Source: Hypericum androsaemum | Lineage: Eukaryota; Streptophyta; Magnoliopsida; Malpighiales; Hypericaceae | Assembly (NCBI GenBank): GCA_963995505.1 | Contig: OZ023194.1 | Coordinates: 13,822,428-13,886,427, forward strand | Direction: 5' to 3' | Length of the DNA stretch: 64,000 bases | Shown here: positions 1-10,800 of the stretch, piece by piece | Numbering within the stretch: position 1 is the first letter of the stretch | Layout: the number at the start of each line of letters is the position of its first letter | The notes under the pieces: model-generated | Told to the model about the DNA's origin: nothing | The model's database searches: none | The model's input: only the letters and a program-made list of their open reading frames with translations | Made by a program: the position numbers and the translations under genes

Positions 1-2289
1 CAATCGTCCATCATGCACATCCACCAAGGCACGTGCCGTATTGAGAAATGGCCGGCCAAGGATTAATGGACAACTCTTGTCTTCATCAAAATCCAGCACC
101 ACAAAGTCCACGGGAAAGATAAATTTATCAACCTTTAACAAGACATCCTCCACGACCCCAAATGGCTTCTTTCTGGTTTGGTCCGCCAATTGGAGACGCA
201 TAGATGTGGCTTTCACCTCACACAAGCCAAGTTTCCTAAGAATAGACAAAGGCATCAAGTTAATGCTAGCGCCTAAATCACATAGGCACTTAGGAAACTC
301 AACATCACCAACGAAACAAGGAATAATGAAACTCCCCGGGTCTTTTAACTTTGTTGGGAGATCCTTAGAGATGAGAGAGCTACACTTCGCCGTGAGGGCC
401 ACCGTCTCTCCATCTTCCCACTTCCTCTTCTTTGTGATGAGTTCCTTCAAAAACTTGGAGTAGTGCGGAACTTGATCCAACATCTCCAAAAATGAGACGC
501 TAATCTGGACATTTTTCATTTTCTCCATAAAGCCAAGAAATTTGTCGTCCATCACGTTCTTCTTTTTGACTCTTTGAGGAAATGGTAGAGGAGGGATCTT
601 TGGTGGTGGTGGCACATACTCCTCTTCTTCCTCAATCTCAGCAAAAGGACTTTTCTCTTTTTCCACCTCTACTTCTTTCTCCTCCTCATTGGCTTCCATA
701 GGATCGTCATTGTTCTTCCGGGGTGCCTCTTGAGAAGCTATTTCCTTACCACTCCTCAAAGAAATTGCATTCACATTTCCTCGAGGGTTTGTTTCTGTGG
801 AGCTTGGCAGGGAGCCGGAAGCTCTATTGGAACTCGCCTTTGCAATTTCTCCAAGTTGAGTCTCCATATTATGCATCGCGGTAGCTTGCCCCTTGAGAAT
901 TTGCTCCAAGTTGTTCTGCCGTGCACCTTGTTGTTGTATGGCTGCCAAAATTTGGCTTTGTTGGCTAATCACACCTCCAACTTCGTGCATAAACTTATCC
1001 ATCTTTTCGAACTTCTCCTCCATAGCGCCCATTCTATCTGTCAAAAATGCACGTGGTTGGAAACCCGGAGGGGGCCCTTGAGGTTGATACCGAAGAGGAG
1101 GTCCTTTATCAGGGATCATCGCCATGTTATCTGCACTACTTCCTCCCGTACCCCTCCAAGAGAAGTTCGGGTGATTTCTCCAACCGGGATTGTAAGTTGA
1201 GGAGTATGGGTTGTTTCCCATCCTATTTGCTCCTAGGCTTTGGCCACCTACGAAATTCACTTGCTCCATAGAGGAGCCCAACATGGCACACTCCTTCATC
1301 TCATGGCCAACATTGCCACAAATTTCACAATTTATTTGCACAGCCGCCACATTGCTTTTGTTCATGCTTAATTCCTTCACTTGCTTTGCTAATAAAGATA
1401 ATTGAGCTTGAATTGAGGAGGCAATGTCAACATCAATCACTTCTACTTGCTCCTTTCTCGGTTGCCTAGCTCTCTCATTAGCCATAAGGATGTTTGTAGC
1501 CGCTAATTCTTCAACGATGTGGTAGGCATCATCCCTCTCTCTTCTCAAAAATGATCCATTAGAGGCAGCATCAACCGTCCCCCTTGTAGAGGGTTCAAGA
1601 CCAAAGTAAAAAGTTTGGAGTAAAGACTCCTCTGATATATTGTGGTGTGGACAGCTCCTTTGCAATCCCTTGAATCTCTCCCAAGCTTCACTCAACGACT
1701 CATTCTCGAATTGTTGGAAGTTGTTAATCTCCTTCACGAGTCTGTTGGTCTTGGAGAAGGGAAAATACTTGTCAAGGAAGGCATTAGCTAGCTCTTCCCA
1801 TGTTGTGATTGTTGTCCCAACCAGATTCTTATACCATATCTTTGCTTTGTCCTTCAAGGTAAATGGGAACAACCTCAGCTTCATAGCATCGTCGGTAACT
1901 CCATTGTGCTTGAAGGTGTCGGCTATCTCCAGAAAATTAGCAATATGGTCGTTGGGATCTTCATTCGGCAATCCATAGAATTGGACCGAAGCTTGGAGCA
2001 TGTGAATCACCGCTGGCTTGATCTCGAAGGTGTTAGCTTGAATAGCAGGCCTTGGAACTCCAGACATTGCCCCTCTCAAGGTGGGCCTAGCATAGTCCAT
2101 GAGAGACCTTCGAGGAACTCCAACTCCTTGCGCATCGCCTAGCGGAGCTCCTTGTGGAGCTTCTTGCTCATGAGGTTGTTGATTCATCCTTGCTTGTGTC
2201 CTTCTCTCTTGTCGCAATACCCTTTCCAAGTATCCAATGTCAACGTCTACTCCGATCGGAATGTTGTTCGTTGAGCGAGTTGAGCGCAT
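1..2289 (-). CDS. gag-pro: Retrotransposon gag-protease polyprotein (partial, C-terminus off window)
   Basis: One open frame of 763 codons starts at the ATG at 2289, 127 bases downstream of the primer site, and leaves the window still open. It begins MRSTRSTNNIPIG. A gag domain follows at about residues 70-230, with blocks such as EIKPAVIHML, LFPFTLKDKAKIW and EAWERFKGLQ. A retroviral CCHC zinc knuckle, CEICGNVGHEMKEC, lies near residue 319. An acidic linker leads into the aspartic protease region near residue 671, where the catalytic triplet sits in CLCDLGASINLMPL, followed by LGRPFLNTARALVDVHDG. The protease motif reads D-L-G-A rather than D-S/T-G, which from memory is common in this clade. 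The gag would form the virus-like particle and package the element RNA. The frame appears intact. Confidence 0.93.
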   Translation of the reverse strand, partial: MRSTRSTNNIPIGVDVDIGYLERVLRQERRTQARMNQQPHEQEAPQGAPLGDAQGVGVPRRSLMDYARPTLRGAMSGVPRPAIQANTFEIKPAVIHMLQASVQFYGLPNEDPNDHIANFLEIADTFKHNGVTDDAMKLRLFPFTLKDKAKIWYKNLVGTTITTWEELANAFLDKYFPFSKTNRLVKEINNFQQFENESLSEAWERFKGLQRSCPHHNISEESLLQTFYFGLEPSTRGTVDAASNGSFLRRERDDAYHIVEELAATNILMANERARQPRKEQVEVIDVDIASSIQAQLSLLAKQVKELSMNKSNVAAVQINCEICGNVGHEMKECAMLGSSMEQVNFVGGQSLGANRMGNNPYSSTYNPGWRNHPNFSWRGTGGSSADNMAMIPDKGPPLRYQPQGPPPGFQPRAFLTDRMGAMEEKFEKMDKFMHEVGGVISQQSQILAAIQQQGARQNNLEQILKGQATAMHNMETQLGEIAKASSNRASGSLPSSTETNPRGNVNAISLRSGKEIASQEAPRKNNDDPMEANEEEKEVEVEKEKSPFAEIEEEEEYVPPPPKIPPLPFPQRVKKKNVMDDKFLGFMEKMKNVQISVSFLEMLDQVPHYSKFLKELITKKRKWEDGETVALTAKCSSLISKDLPTKLKDPGSFIIPCFVGDVEFPKCLCDLGASINLMPLSILRKLGLCEVKATSMRLQLADQTRKKPFGVVEDVLLKVDKFIFPVDFVVLDFDEDKSCPLILGRPFLNTARALVDVHDGRL

Positions 2290-2415
2290 GCGACAAATAA
2301 GTACCTTGTAAGACAAACAACAAAGGCACTAAGTAACCAAGTAAACAAAACAAAATAAAAAAAAATAAATGTCCTAATCCAAGTTCGTAAGCCAAATTAA
2401 GCGTCTAGTACTTAA

Positions 2416-2433
2416 TCCCCGGCAACGGCGCCA
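2416..2433 (-). other. tRNA-Asp primer binding site of the retrotransposon
   Basis: On the minus strand this 18-mer reads TGGCGCCGTTGCCGGGGA, the complement of the 3' end of plant tRNA-Asp. It lies two bases inside the LTR end, the normal spacing for minus-strand DNA priming. It fixes the LTR boundary and the orientation of the element. Confidence 0.9.
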
Positions 2434-2435
2434 AT

Positions 2436-4037
2436 TGAAAGGAAGGATTTTCACCCTTCTTGCAATAAAGAGTAAGTACGGGATTGTCGTCCCACAAGGA
2501 CTAAGCTAGGCCGCAAATTCGACTTTACCACTAGTTTAGGACTCAAAGAAATGGAGGTGTCAATTCCAAATACAATATGCTACTTAAAATAAAATTACAA
2601 CTAAACAAGGTTATGATTTAAACAATTAAAACAAGAGTGAGCTTGGTACCAATGACAACCTAAATAACCAAATGCATATGGGGTTTATTAAGTTCATGTT
2701 AAGGTCCGGATGTTTCGAAGGCAACTAATCAACGCTCCCGCGACAAACTAGTCTAAATCGATAGTTAATTAGGCTTAGTTGAACCAACCGCGCTCCCGCG
2801 ACAAATTAGCCAACTAATCCAACTAACTACCGATTGTCAACATCATCCTTTGGACAACTAACTACCTAAAGAGATCCCTATTCAATAGGTAACTAGTTAA
2901 CTAGTTAAATAGTCCGTTAATCCTAACCCCTCCCGGTGATTAGCATTAACTTAGTTCATAATCAAGGTGATCAATCAAGATTAAGCATTAAACACATCAA
3001 CTAGTTCATAAACCTTAACATATTCACCCCACAAAATCATTGGCTAAGTAGGTGCCATCAAGGCACCAAACTCACAAATTAACTACTCGCTCATGTTCAT
3101 AATACAACTCAACTCATCCATTGAACAAAGCAAGCAAAACAAGAACATTAAAAGATAGAGTAAGAGAAAGCTCAAAATGGTCTTCAAGCTTCCAATCTTC
3201 TTCCTTCAAGTTCCCTTCACAAGCTTCAACAATGGCTTCCTCTCCTAGCTTCTTCTTGGCCACGTTTTTTCCTCCTCTCCTTCTCTTCTCATCAGCCACG
3301 TTTTTGGTCTTGGGAGAGGAAGGTTGAGCAGCCACCGAATTGGTTGTTGGAGGAAGGAAGAGTATGTCCTTGAATCAATGGTGTAGTGGTCAAAGTATGG
3401 AGAAGTGGAGTGGGAGATAGTGGGAGACAAAGTGAATTAGTGGGAGACCAAGGAAGGTAGTGGAGTATGGGAAATTTTGTAGTGGAATTCCAGCCAAAAG
3501 GTGGTGGGATGGCAGCCAAGAAAACGTCCCGGCAAATTCCGGAATGGTCCCAGAATTTTAGCCGATTTCGGTCAGGTGAGTTCTCCGATTTAGAGCTTGA
3601 ATTCATGAGCATTTTTGGCCCTCTTAGACTTCGAATCTGAAAAAGACCAAAGAAACAAAGTTGTAGCCCCGGATGTCTTCTTTCCAGAACCACCTCACTA
3701 GTCTCCATTGAACTTCGAATGAGAAAGTTATCGGTATTTAAGTCCCTCGAGGTCAGTTAGCCCAATGTCGTCGCCTTCCCGATCGTGCACCAATCCGCAA
3801 GGCTGATCCGATCGTCGTTGACGCGCTCCAAAATACACCATTCTCCTCCCCGCATCACCTTTCATCCTCCTAGAAGTAAACAAGAACAAAACTCAATGAA
3901 AATCACAATAACTACACTAAAACGTTCAAAGAACAATAAATAACGATACGACGATATAAAACACACAACAACACTAGAAACAATAGAAAATCAACACTAA
4001 AACATACATAGATGATAGAGTGTTTTGACACTCATCA
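2436..4037 (-). repeat. 5' LTR of the Athila-type element (1602 bp)
   Basis: On the minus strand the LTR starts TGATGAGTGTCAAAACACTC at 4037 and ends TTTCA at 2436, just before the primer site, giving TG...CA termini. Short open frames inside it (for example 3114-3708) have no recognisable protein and are taken as chance frames. A short motif containing GCTCCCGCGACAAA occurs twice near 2735 and 2790. The second LTR is outside the window, so the LTRs cannot be compared for age. Confidence 0.87.
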
Positions 4038-5078
4038 AAGGACCCTACGAATAATTGCTCTATAGATCAAGAATCTGTAGGTAATTTGTCCAAACAAATT
4101 TATAATAGAACAACATGATCGTCAATATGTCGAAATTATGTATAACTTTTGTTTTCTTAAATTAGTTAATTAACCCACTATTTGTAGGAACAAACTGAAG
4201 AGTTTTCTTTGGCCATAGAAAAAACTTTTATAATTAAAAATCATAATATTTTTTTTGTCAAAACCCACCTAATATCTACCGCAACATATATTTTGATTAA
4301 ATTAGAAAACCTCGCAAATCCATAGTTAGTTTGGTATGATTCGATTATATTATCGCACATGGGTACCATAAATAATTGAAAAAATAAATAAATAAACTAT
4401 AAAATAAAAATATATAATAATAGGTTTGACTATTTATACAATTTTTTATTTTATTCATCTTAAAGTGCCTTATTAAAAATATGACTATAATATCAAAATA
4501 AATAATAGCGGATATAACATGTGACATTAATATTTTGTCTTAAAATATTTTTATAATTCCGCATATTTGAAATTGAACATAAAAAATATTTATTTTTTGA
4601 AAAAAATGCATATTTCCATATTATATGTGTACACATCAACATCTTTCTACTTTGAGTTGACTAAAAAACTTTTATCTACTTTTTAAAATTTTAGCCCGTT
4701 CGAAATATAGTTTTTCTAATGGAAAAACATATAATTCTAATTCCACCCGTTAGTTATCTGTATTCACAATAAAATTTGTTCCCAAACGGGCTATTCGGGA
4801 CAGTTCTGAATAGCATACTATTGGATTCATACGGCCAGATCATTGAATATACACTAAACAAATAATTGAATATATACCGAATGAACTATTTTATCTAATT
4901 TTTTTTATCCAGGAATGGTCCTAATTTATTTAGGACAGTCCCGTGAAACCAATAGACCATTTATTATAACTAAACGAACTATTTTATCCCGAAAGATTTA
5001 CACTTCCATAACAAATCCAACCCCATCTTGTCTCCTTACGAGAACGTGACGAAGAGAGAGAAAGATAGAGGAGCAATC
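4038..5078. other. AT-rich intergenic region upstream of the CAND-type gene
   Basis: No coding frame is supported here; the 60-aa minus frame at 4345-4527 is AT-rich noise. The part nearest the gene (about 4850-5000) contains the motif GAACTATTTTATC twice, in sequence that resembles, on the opposite strand, a stretch upstream of the HDA5 gene (39538-39750). It may be a degraded short repeat. Confidence 0.6.
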
Positions 5079-5141
5079 ATGGCGCGAACACTCCAAATCC
5101 CCAAATGTCAAGATCAAGGATCCTCCCCAACCAAACCCTAG
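5079..5141 (+). promoter_or_regulatory. Possible upstream ORF (20 codons) in the leader of the CAND-type gene
   Basis: An ATG at 5079 opens a 20-codon frame, MARTLQIPKCQDQGSSPTKP, ending at TAG 5139-5141, 36 bases before the main ATG at 5178. If the transcript starts upstream of 5079, scanning ribosomes would meet this start first. The leader TSS is not known, so this is inference. Confidence 0.35.
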
Positions 5142-5177
5142 CTCTTGTCCCCGCTAGAAAAAAAGAGAGAATCTTTT

Positions 5178-7164
5178 ATGAATCTTAAAACGAGCGCGAC
5201 CTCCCCGACGCCGGCGGAGACGCCGCCGAGGTCGGGCTGCCACGGGTTCTGGTACGACGCCGTGCTGGTGGTGCCGGCGGTGGTGTTCGTGGCGTACTTG
5301 GGTTACAACGCGAGGAGGAACGTCAGGAAGCTATGGAACGGCCGGTCGTTCGTTATGATCTCCTATTACGCGCTCCTCTGGCTGGCTTCCTGCCTCAACC
5401 TCCTCTGGTCCTTCCTCCAGGTTGCTAAAGTTGCAAACTTTGTGGGTTTCTGGTTTAAAAGTTATATTCTTTGGGTTGCTTAGGTTGAAAACCCAATTGG
5501 GTATGTTCCATTATTGGGATTTGAGGGTTATATGTTGTTGAATGATCGCGACTCGGGGTTAGTGGTTAGTGATGTTATGGTAATTATGAGTTTGAGTTGG
5601 TGGAAATGAGTGAGAGATTCGCCTCTAATTGCGCAACTAACTCGGGGTTTGTTATGTTTTTAGTAGAGTTTACGTGTTCAGAGAGTACATATTGTACCTT
5701 AAGCAGATTGTTCGTGAAGCTAAAGGGAGCCTATCTTTGACTCCGAGCTTTAGCGTGTGCACCAGTTTTCTTTCTTTGGAGTGATTTGGTTGAGTCTCCA
5801 GTTGAATAGGAAGCACATGTCTTTCACCGTTGTCCCACTTGCTAGCAGGGTTGACACTTCAGTGCATAAATATACTCATGTTGGTGGAACAGGCTTGGCA
5901 GTGCTCCACTGAGAAGGAGGTGGCTTGGAACTTCCTGTCCTTGTTCACTGGAACTGCGATTTTGTGCTTGGAGATCAGTATTGTGGCTTTTCTACTTCAG
6001 GACAGTTACACAACTGGGTTAGAAACCCTAGCACGTACATTTATTGCCTCAGGGATTGTTGCTAGTGTGGACATGCTTTTCAAGGTAAACTCATGTTCTA
6101 ATCCAATCAATCTTGTAGTTTACATCAAGCTCTTGATGCTGACTTTATAACTAGTGGTCTTAATCTGCCGTTACGATTCTCTTTACATGTTTTATTCTGG
6201 CCAAGTGATTATGCTTCGATGAGGAACATGATGATTTTGAGGAAGAATCTTTGTATCTGGGTTCATCCTTGGCAGTACATAGAAACTTCTAACTTGAACT
6301 AGTCAGAGCCAGCTGGACTGTCCTGGTCTTGAACATTTTTAATTCTGCACTGATGGATGCAAGTGTATTTTCTCAGACAAAATCATGTTTAAACTCGTCA
6401 TGCACTGCAATAGTTGCTTATAATCTAAGATCACGACGAGTATCTTATAGTTTCAGGCTGCTATTTTCGCAGGCAATTTATGTTTTCGGATTCAGGGTCC
6501 CGCTTTTCATAGATGGCGTTGATGGCTCACAGAGAATGAAATGGGGATTATGGATTATCCATAAATTACTGCTTACTGCAGTTTATGGATATATACTGTT
6601 CATTCATTTCTCGAAATGGAGAGAGAAGTTACCTCGTAAGTACTCTTGAGCTTGCAGTCACATTCAAGTATTTTGACAGGCCTGACTGAGTTCATGTGTG
6701 CAGCCAGACCAGCATTCTACAACTACATCGTTGTGATGTTTGTCATGAACGCAATGGCATTGCTTGCTTGTGCAGTTGCTGGAATGGGTGCTGGCTTTGG
6801 CATTTGGTACTGAAAAATTATATATTCATAAAAACATGTTACATTACATCTACTTGTTGCTTTCCATTTGCGGCATATGTAACCATTATTCTTTCCCACC
6901 TGCTGCAGGCTGTACAATCTTACCGATGTCTGCTACCACTCCTTCTATCTCCCTTTCTTGTACGTAACGTTTCTAGCAGACTTTTTCCAGGTGATAATCA
7001 TTGCATCATACCTCAATCAGTTGTCACCCCGGTTCAATTTGTGCTTGCAAGGATGTGAATTACGAGAGATGCTATTTTGTTCGCAGGAGGAAGACTTTCT
7101 TCTAGATAATGCATATTACGCTGAAATGAGAGATGCTGGTTTCTTTGATGCGGATTGGGATTGA
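5178..7164 (+). CDS. CAND-type seven-transmembrane protein (TPRA1-like candidate GPCR)
   Basis: Six coding exons: 5178-5420, 5893-6084, 6473-6635, 6704-6806, 6909-6990, 7087-7164. All introns are GT-AG and phases close to give 286 aa. The protein matches the Arabidopsis CAND2/At5g27210 family of putative 7-TM receptors, similar to animal TPRA1. Recognisable blocks include CHGFWYDAVLVVPAVVFVAY (first membrane segment), RSFVMISYYALLWLASCLNL, EVAWNFLSLFT, GFRVPLFIDG, WREKLPPRPAFYNY and the family C-terminus MRDAGFFDADWD. Hydrophobic segments recur through the protein, as expected of a multispan membrane protein. The ATG at 5178 was chosen because the upstream extension to 5145 begins with TTG. 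Plant CAND proteins are described as candidate receptors interacting with G-alpha; biochemical receptor activity is not established. The gene is convergent with DExH14. Intron 1 contains a segment repeated in the Mutator-like element at 38 kb. Confidence 0.92.
5472..5570 (+). repeat. Intron-1 segment shared with the Mutator-like element at 38391-38489
   Basis: Starting GGGTTGCTTAGGTTGAAAAC, this stretch of about 100 bases in intron 1 of the CAND-type gene recurs in reverse orientation in the element at 38107-39398. By eye there are roughly eight or nine substitutions and no gaps. Similarity stops abruptly on both sides. Confidence 0.85.
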
Positions 7165-7852
7165 CTGAGTCGAGTCGATAGGTATGTTTTTGTACAGTTT
7201 GTATACTGACTCTACCTATATCGCGATGAAACCAATTCTGTCCAACAAAGACGACAGCTTTCGTTCAAGTCTGCCGCAGATTATGTCAGTCAGATGAATA
7301 GTCTGTCAAACCGGATGCTTTAGTTGATTGTAAATCATGATTCATGGATTGGTAGGAAACTACTGTCCTCGTTTTCACTTTCAAGAATGAGCAGTTTTTG
7401 CAAATTGGAAAAATACTGCCTCGTAGTATTAATGTTGGCGGAAAAATTGCATGAACAACAACGGGTGAACAAGATTCGGACAAGCGGCACTTCGCACGAT
7501 CTTTCATCAGATCAGCTTGTCGAAAGCATCCCGTGCAAGATTTTGCTTTGCTCGAATCTCGCAGCTAATGAGTTGGACGTAACATGATCACAATTTTTTG
7601 TATGAGCCAGCCTATTGAATGGTGGCTTCGAGGCAAAATTTGGGATTAGGTATTATATTGACACCGCAAAATAAACGTTGGATCTGTACCGACTTTACAT
7701 CATACACATGCTTGAAACAAGGATAGGTAATTGGGAGCTGATAGATGTTCAAGCTGCTACCACCTTGTACGGATGAGAATTTGATGTTCAGGTGGAGTAA
7801 ATGCTAACCGTGTCAATGTCGATAAGTAGACCTCTCCCGGACGCTACTTCGT
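7165..7852. other. Convergent 3' region between the CAND-type gene and DExH14
   Basis: Two genes end tail to tail here with under 700 bases between stop codons, so this should hold both 3' UTRs and polyadenylation sites. The small frames at 7286-7587 are not supported as genes. No RNA gene was recognised. Confidence 0.7.
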
Positions 7853-10800
7853 TCATGATTGAGCTGGGTCAACAAACTCTTCGATCTGAAATCCTGACTC
7901 TGTTGGCTGAGATTTGGCGAGATCATCGAGAGATTGCTCTTTCTCAAATCCGAGGTAACAATCCGAAATCAACATCAGTTTTAAGCCCTGTAAACTTCAG
8001 TGAGTGAGATTTCGGTACGATAATGTTAAAATTTACACAGCAGATGGAGACGTGAAAAAATGTTAAAGATGAATGCCACAGTTTCATGCAGCTACACGAA
8101 TTATCATCATGGTAGGTCTCGCACCAGAGAGCCATCTACAGTTTCCGTCGTAGCCACACAACCCTTTTTTGTTCTTACATTTGTAGGCAGATAACCTCAA
8201 CAAGTGTGTAAAAAACCATCGACATGATTTCAAATGCAAAAAAGCAGCGAACGACTAAAATTAACGCTTCGTCTTAACATTTTTTGCTTGAAATCGTAAT
8301 CTAGGCACGGCCTTTAAGAGCATCATTAATTGTTATCCAGGCACAACCTCTAAGAGCATCTTACGGTTGTTGTTTTGCACAAGTCAGAAGCCTATTCCAT
8401 TTTAAATCGAAAACCAGAAATGCAGAGAAGAGTTTCTACTCTAGTCATGTCACACGTGGATCCCCCTTCATGCAATGCACAAGTGAGAAGCTAAAAAAAA
8501 GTGAGCCAAAGAACTCTCACCTGAAAGGTTGTCAAGGTTGATGGTAATTCCATATGAGTAACCGTACGATCGGAAAAAGAGAGTCTCTTCAGACAATGTA
8601 GTTCAGATGTTGATGTGTTGCCAAGAACTAGCCACCATGCTTCATCTTTCAGCTGACAGACAATTTCATGGTTAGTTCATTAGATTATGGGAAGAAAGTG
8701 AAACACCAGCACATCGTACCTTGGGGAACCGAGGGACAAAAGCCCTTGATGTTCTTCTAGCATTCATCTTCTCCAATTTGATGCTCAGAACACGTGTTAT
8801 TCTACCATCAACGTCTCTCTTGCCAAATTTCATAGTCATCCGAATACGAGGAAAATGTTGCAACTCCTGATAGTACAAGGTTGAACAAAACGACCTTTCA
8901 GATTTCGTGCCAACGTTTAGCTACAATTGAAAGCTTTTCACGTTGTGGTTCAACACCACTTGGTCCTTGAAATGATGTTTTTTAATGAACGCCACTCAAC
9001 ATACTTCCCTTGTTCAATAGGCCATACTCCGTCCCTCGTTTCCACTAATGCAATCAATTTCCACACAGCAAAAGTGAAAAAAAATTGTATTTCTTTCAGC
9101 ACCATTCACCTGGGTTAATTTTGGGAGAGAGGCATTTCCAACCATGGCTTGCAAAGTTGCCTTGGGAAGATCCAACAGCTGCAGCACTGTTGATATCCCT
9201 CTTTTGCTTAGTGTACTTTCAAGATCCAAATTCATGCATGGCAACATCCACAGTGAAGAGTTCTTGTCGCACCACAAACCCTACGAGTATAAAATAGTTA
9301 GAAGAGCGGTCAAGGGCCAACAGAAGAAGCGGTCAACATGCCAGGTAAAATAAAATTGGGTCCCCGGACGCCGGGAGCAGCAAAAAGTACAAAGGTCACA
9401 TGTACTGCCGCAAGCTGCCAAGATTGGCCATGAAACAGAATGGAAGTAATTGACTGATAAATGGACCCAATGTCCATGATTGGCACATGATTTTACGCAT
9501 GTGTTTTAGGATTTAAAATAGAAGTAATTGACTGATAAATGGACCCAAAACCACATTGCCAGTTCCTACAACAAGCTAGCATGATTATCAACAAGATGGC
9601 TGGCATTGGGCAAGTCTGAAGCATATAAAACTTCAATACAGATGTTACTGCTAGCAATGACTTGTGCCCATGCTTTAGGGAAAAATGATGTTGTTTGGCA
9701 GTAAATTCAACCCATAAAAAGTAGATGAGCAGAAATATTGCAACTTCGCAGGTCAGGTATATATTCAAGAGATTAAACAGAATAATAGAAGGCTCTTCTT
9801 CAATTTGTTGGCAGGTTCTTGAAGCAAAATCAAGCTGTAAGGAGCAAATCAAGCAAAAAATATAAGCTAAGATGAAAACCAGACAATCAACAGTTGGGTA
9901 TGTTCTGTATCTAAGAGCTTTGTTACCCGCTCATCCATTTTCCAAAACATACCTGCATGACCATTTGCAAAAGATGCATACAAGTGACTGAGCTGGAAAG
10001 CCACCCACTATTTGCACATATATCTATCATGGCCTGGATGATACGTATGCTCTGGTCCAACACCGACTTTAAGTCGGTTACATAATCACTTATCGGCAAC
10101 TCCAGTTGGGAAAAATGTGCCTGAATCTCAAACAGACGTAAATGATTAGGTAATTGACAAGTGAGAAGAGATAAAGAGCGTACAGAACTAGTAGTACAGC
10201 AAAAAAGAAGCAAATAAAAGGTGACGCATTAATAGAGTAATAAACAGAACAAATTAACCTGAAACAGCAGATTTGCTTTAACATGTGGATCATCAAAACG
10301 ATTCTTATCAACCATGTGCTTAACCCTCTTCGATAAGGCTTCGTTATAATTTTCCTGCAATTAACAAAGAAAGAAAAAGATTGCAGGCCTTAACCTATGA
10401 TATTGTCAATTAATATGGAAAATTAGAATACCAATCAAAATCAGCAATGAAGCATCACATCCCACTTCCAACATTAATAGTATAGAAACAGGCTCAAAAG
10501 CAAGAATGAACATCAGCAGTATCTAGAAGGATCACTGAAGTAAGAACAAGCCTGTTCTTCAGACCACTTGTCATGACATGGCCACAGCACTTGTGAATTT
10601 CAAGTTTTTTTAAGGAGCCCCCCAGCATTTCATCGTTTAACCTATCCACACAAAAGCTCCAGTTCTGACACTTAAAGACTTTAACTGATTCATACCACAT
10701 CTATTCTTTTGCTTGCAATTATTATAACCTCTTCCAACCAATCTTCCAAGAGAACGAAGGGCACAATTCTCAAGTTACATGGAACAAATGGCAATAGAGA

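Larger units (their letters stand above)
1..4037 (-). mobile_element. Athila-type Ty3/gypsy LTR retrotransposon, 5' portion
   Basis: On the minus strand the order is 5' LTR, tRNA-Asp primer binding site, gag-protease reading frame. The element runs off the left edge, so reverse transcriptase, integrase and the 3' LTR are not visible. The gag sequence style, the CCHC knuckle and the tRNA-Asp primer site are typical of the Athila/Tat branch of plant Ty3/gypsy elements. The gag frame has no stop or frameshift over its 2.3 kb, which suggests a fairly recent insertion. The right flank after the LTR is AAAGG, the expected 5-bp target duplication, but its partner lies outside the window. Confidence 0.9.

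Noticed and set aside
3114..3708. Several overlapping frames of 60-138 codons
   Set aside because: They lie inside the 5' LTR of the retrotransposon and overlap on both strands without any recognised family.
5145..5177. Longer N-terminus of the CAND-type protein
   Set aside because: The extension begins with TTG, and the family normally starts close to the CHGF block; the ATG at 5178 is preferred.
8491..8520. DExH14 ending by read-through shortly after exon 8652-8521
   Set aside because: A GTGAG donor follows the TTFQ block, and the exon at 7987-7853 supplies the conserved DCYLGFE ending.
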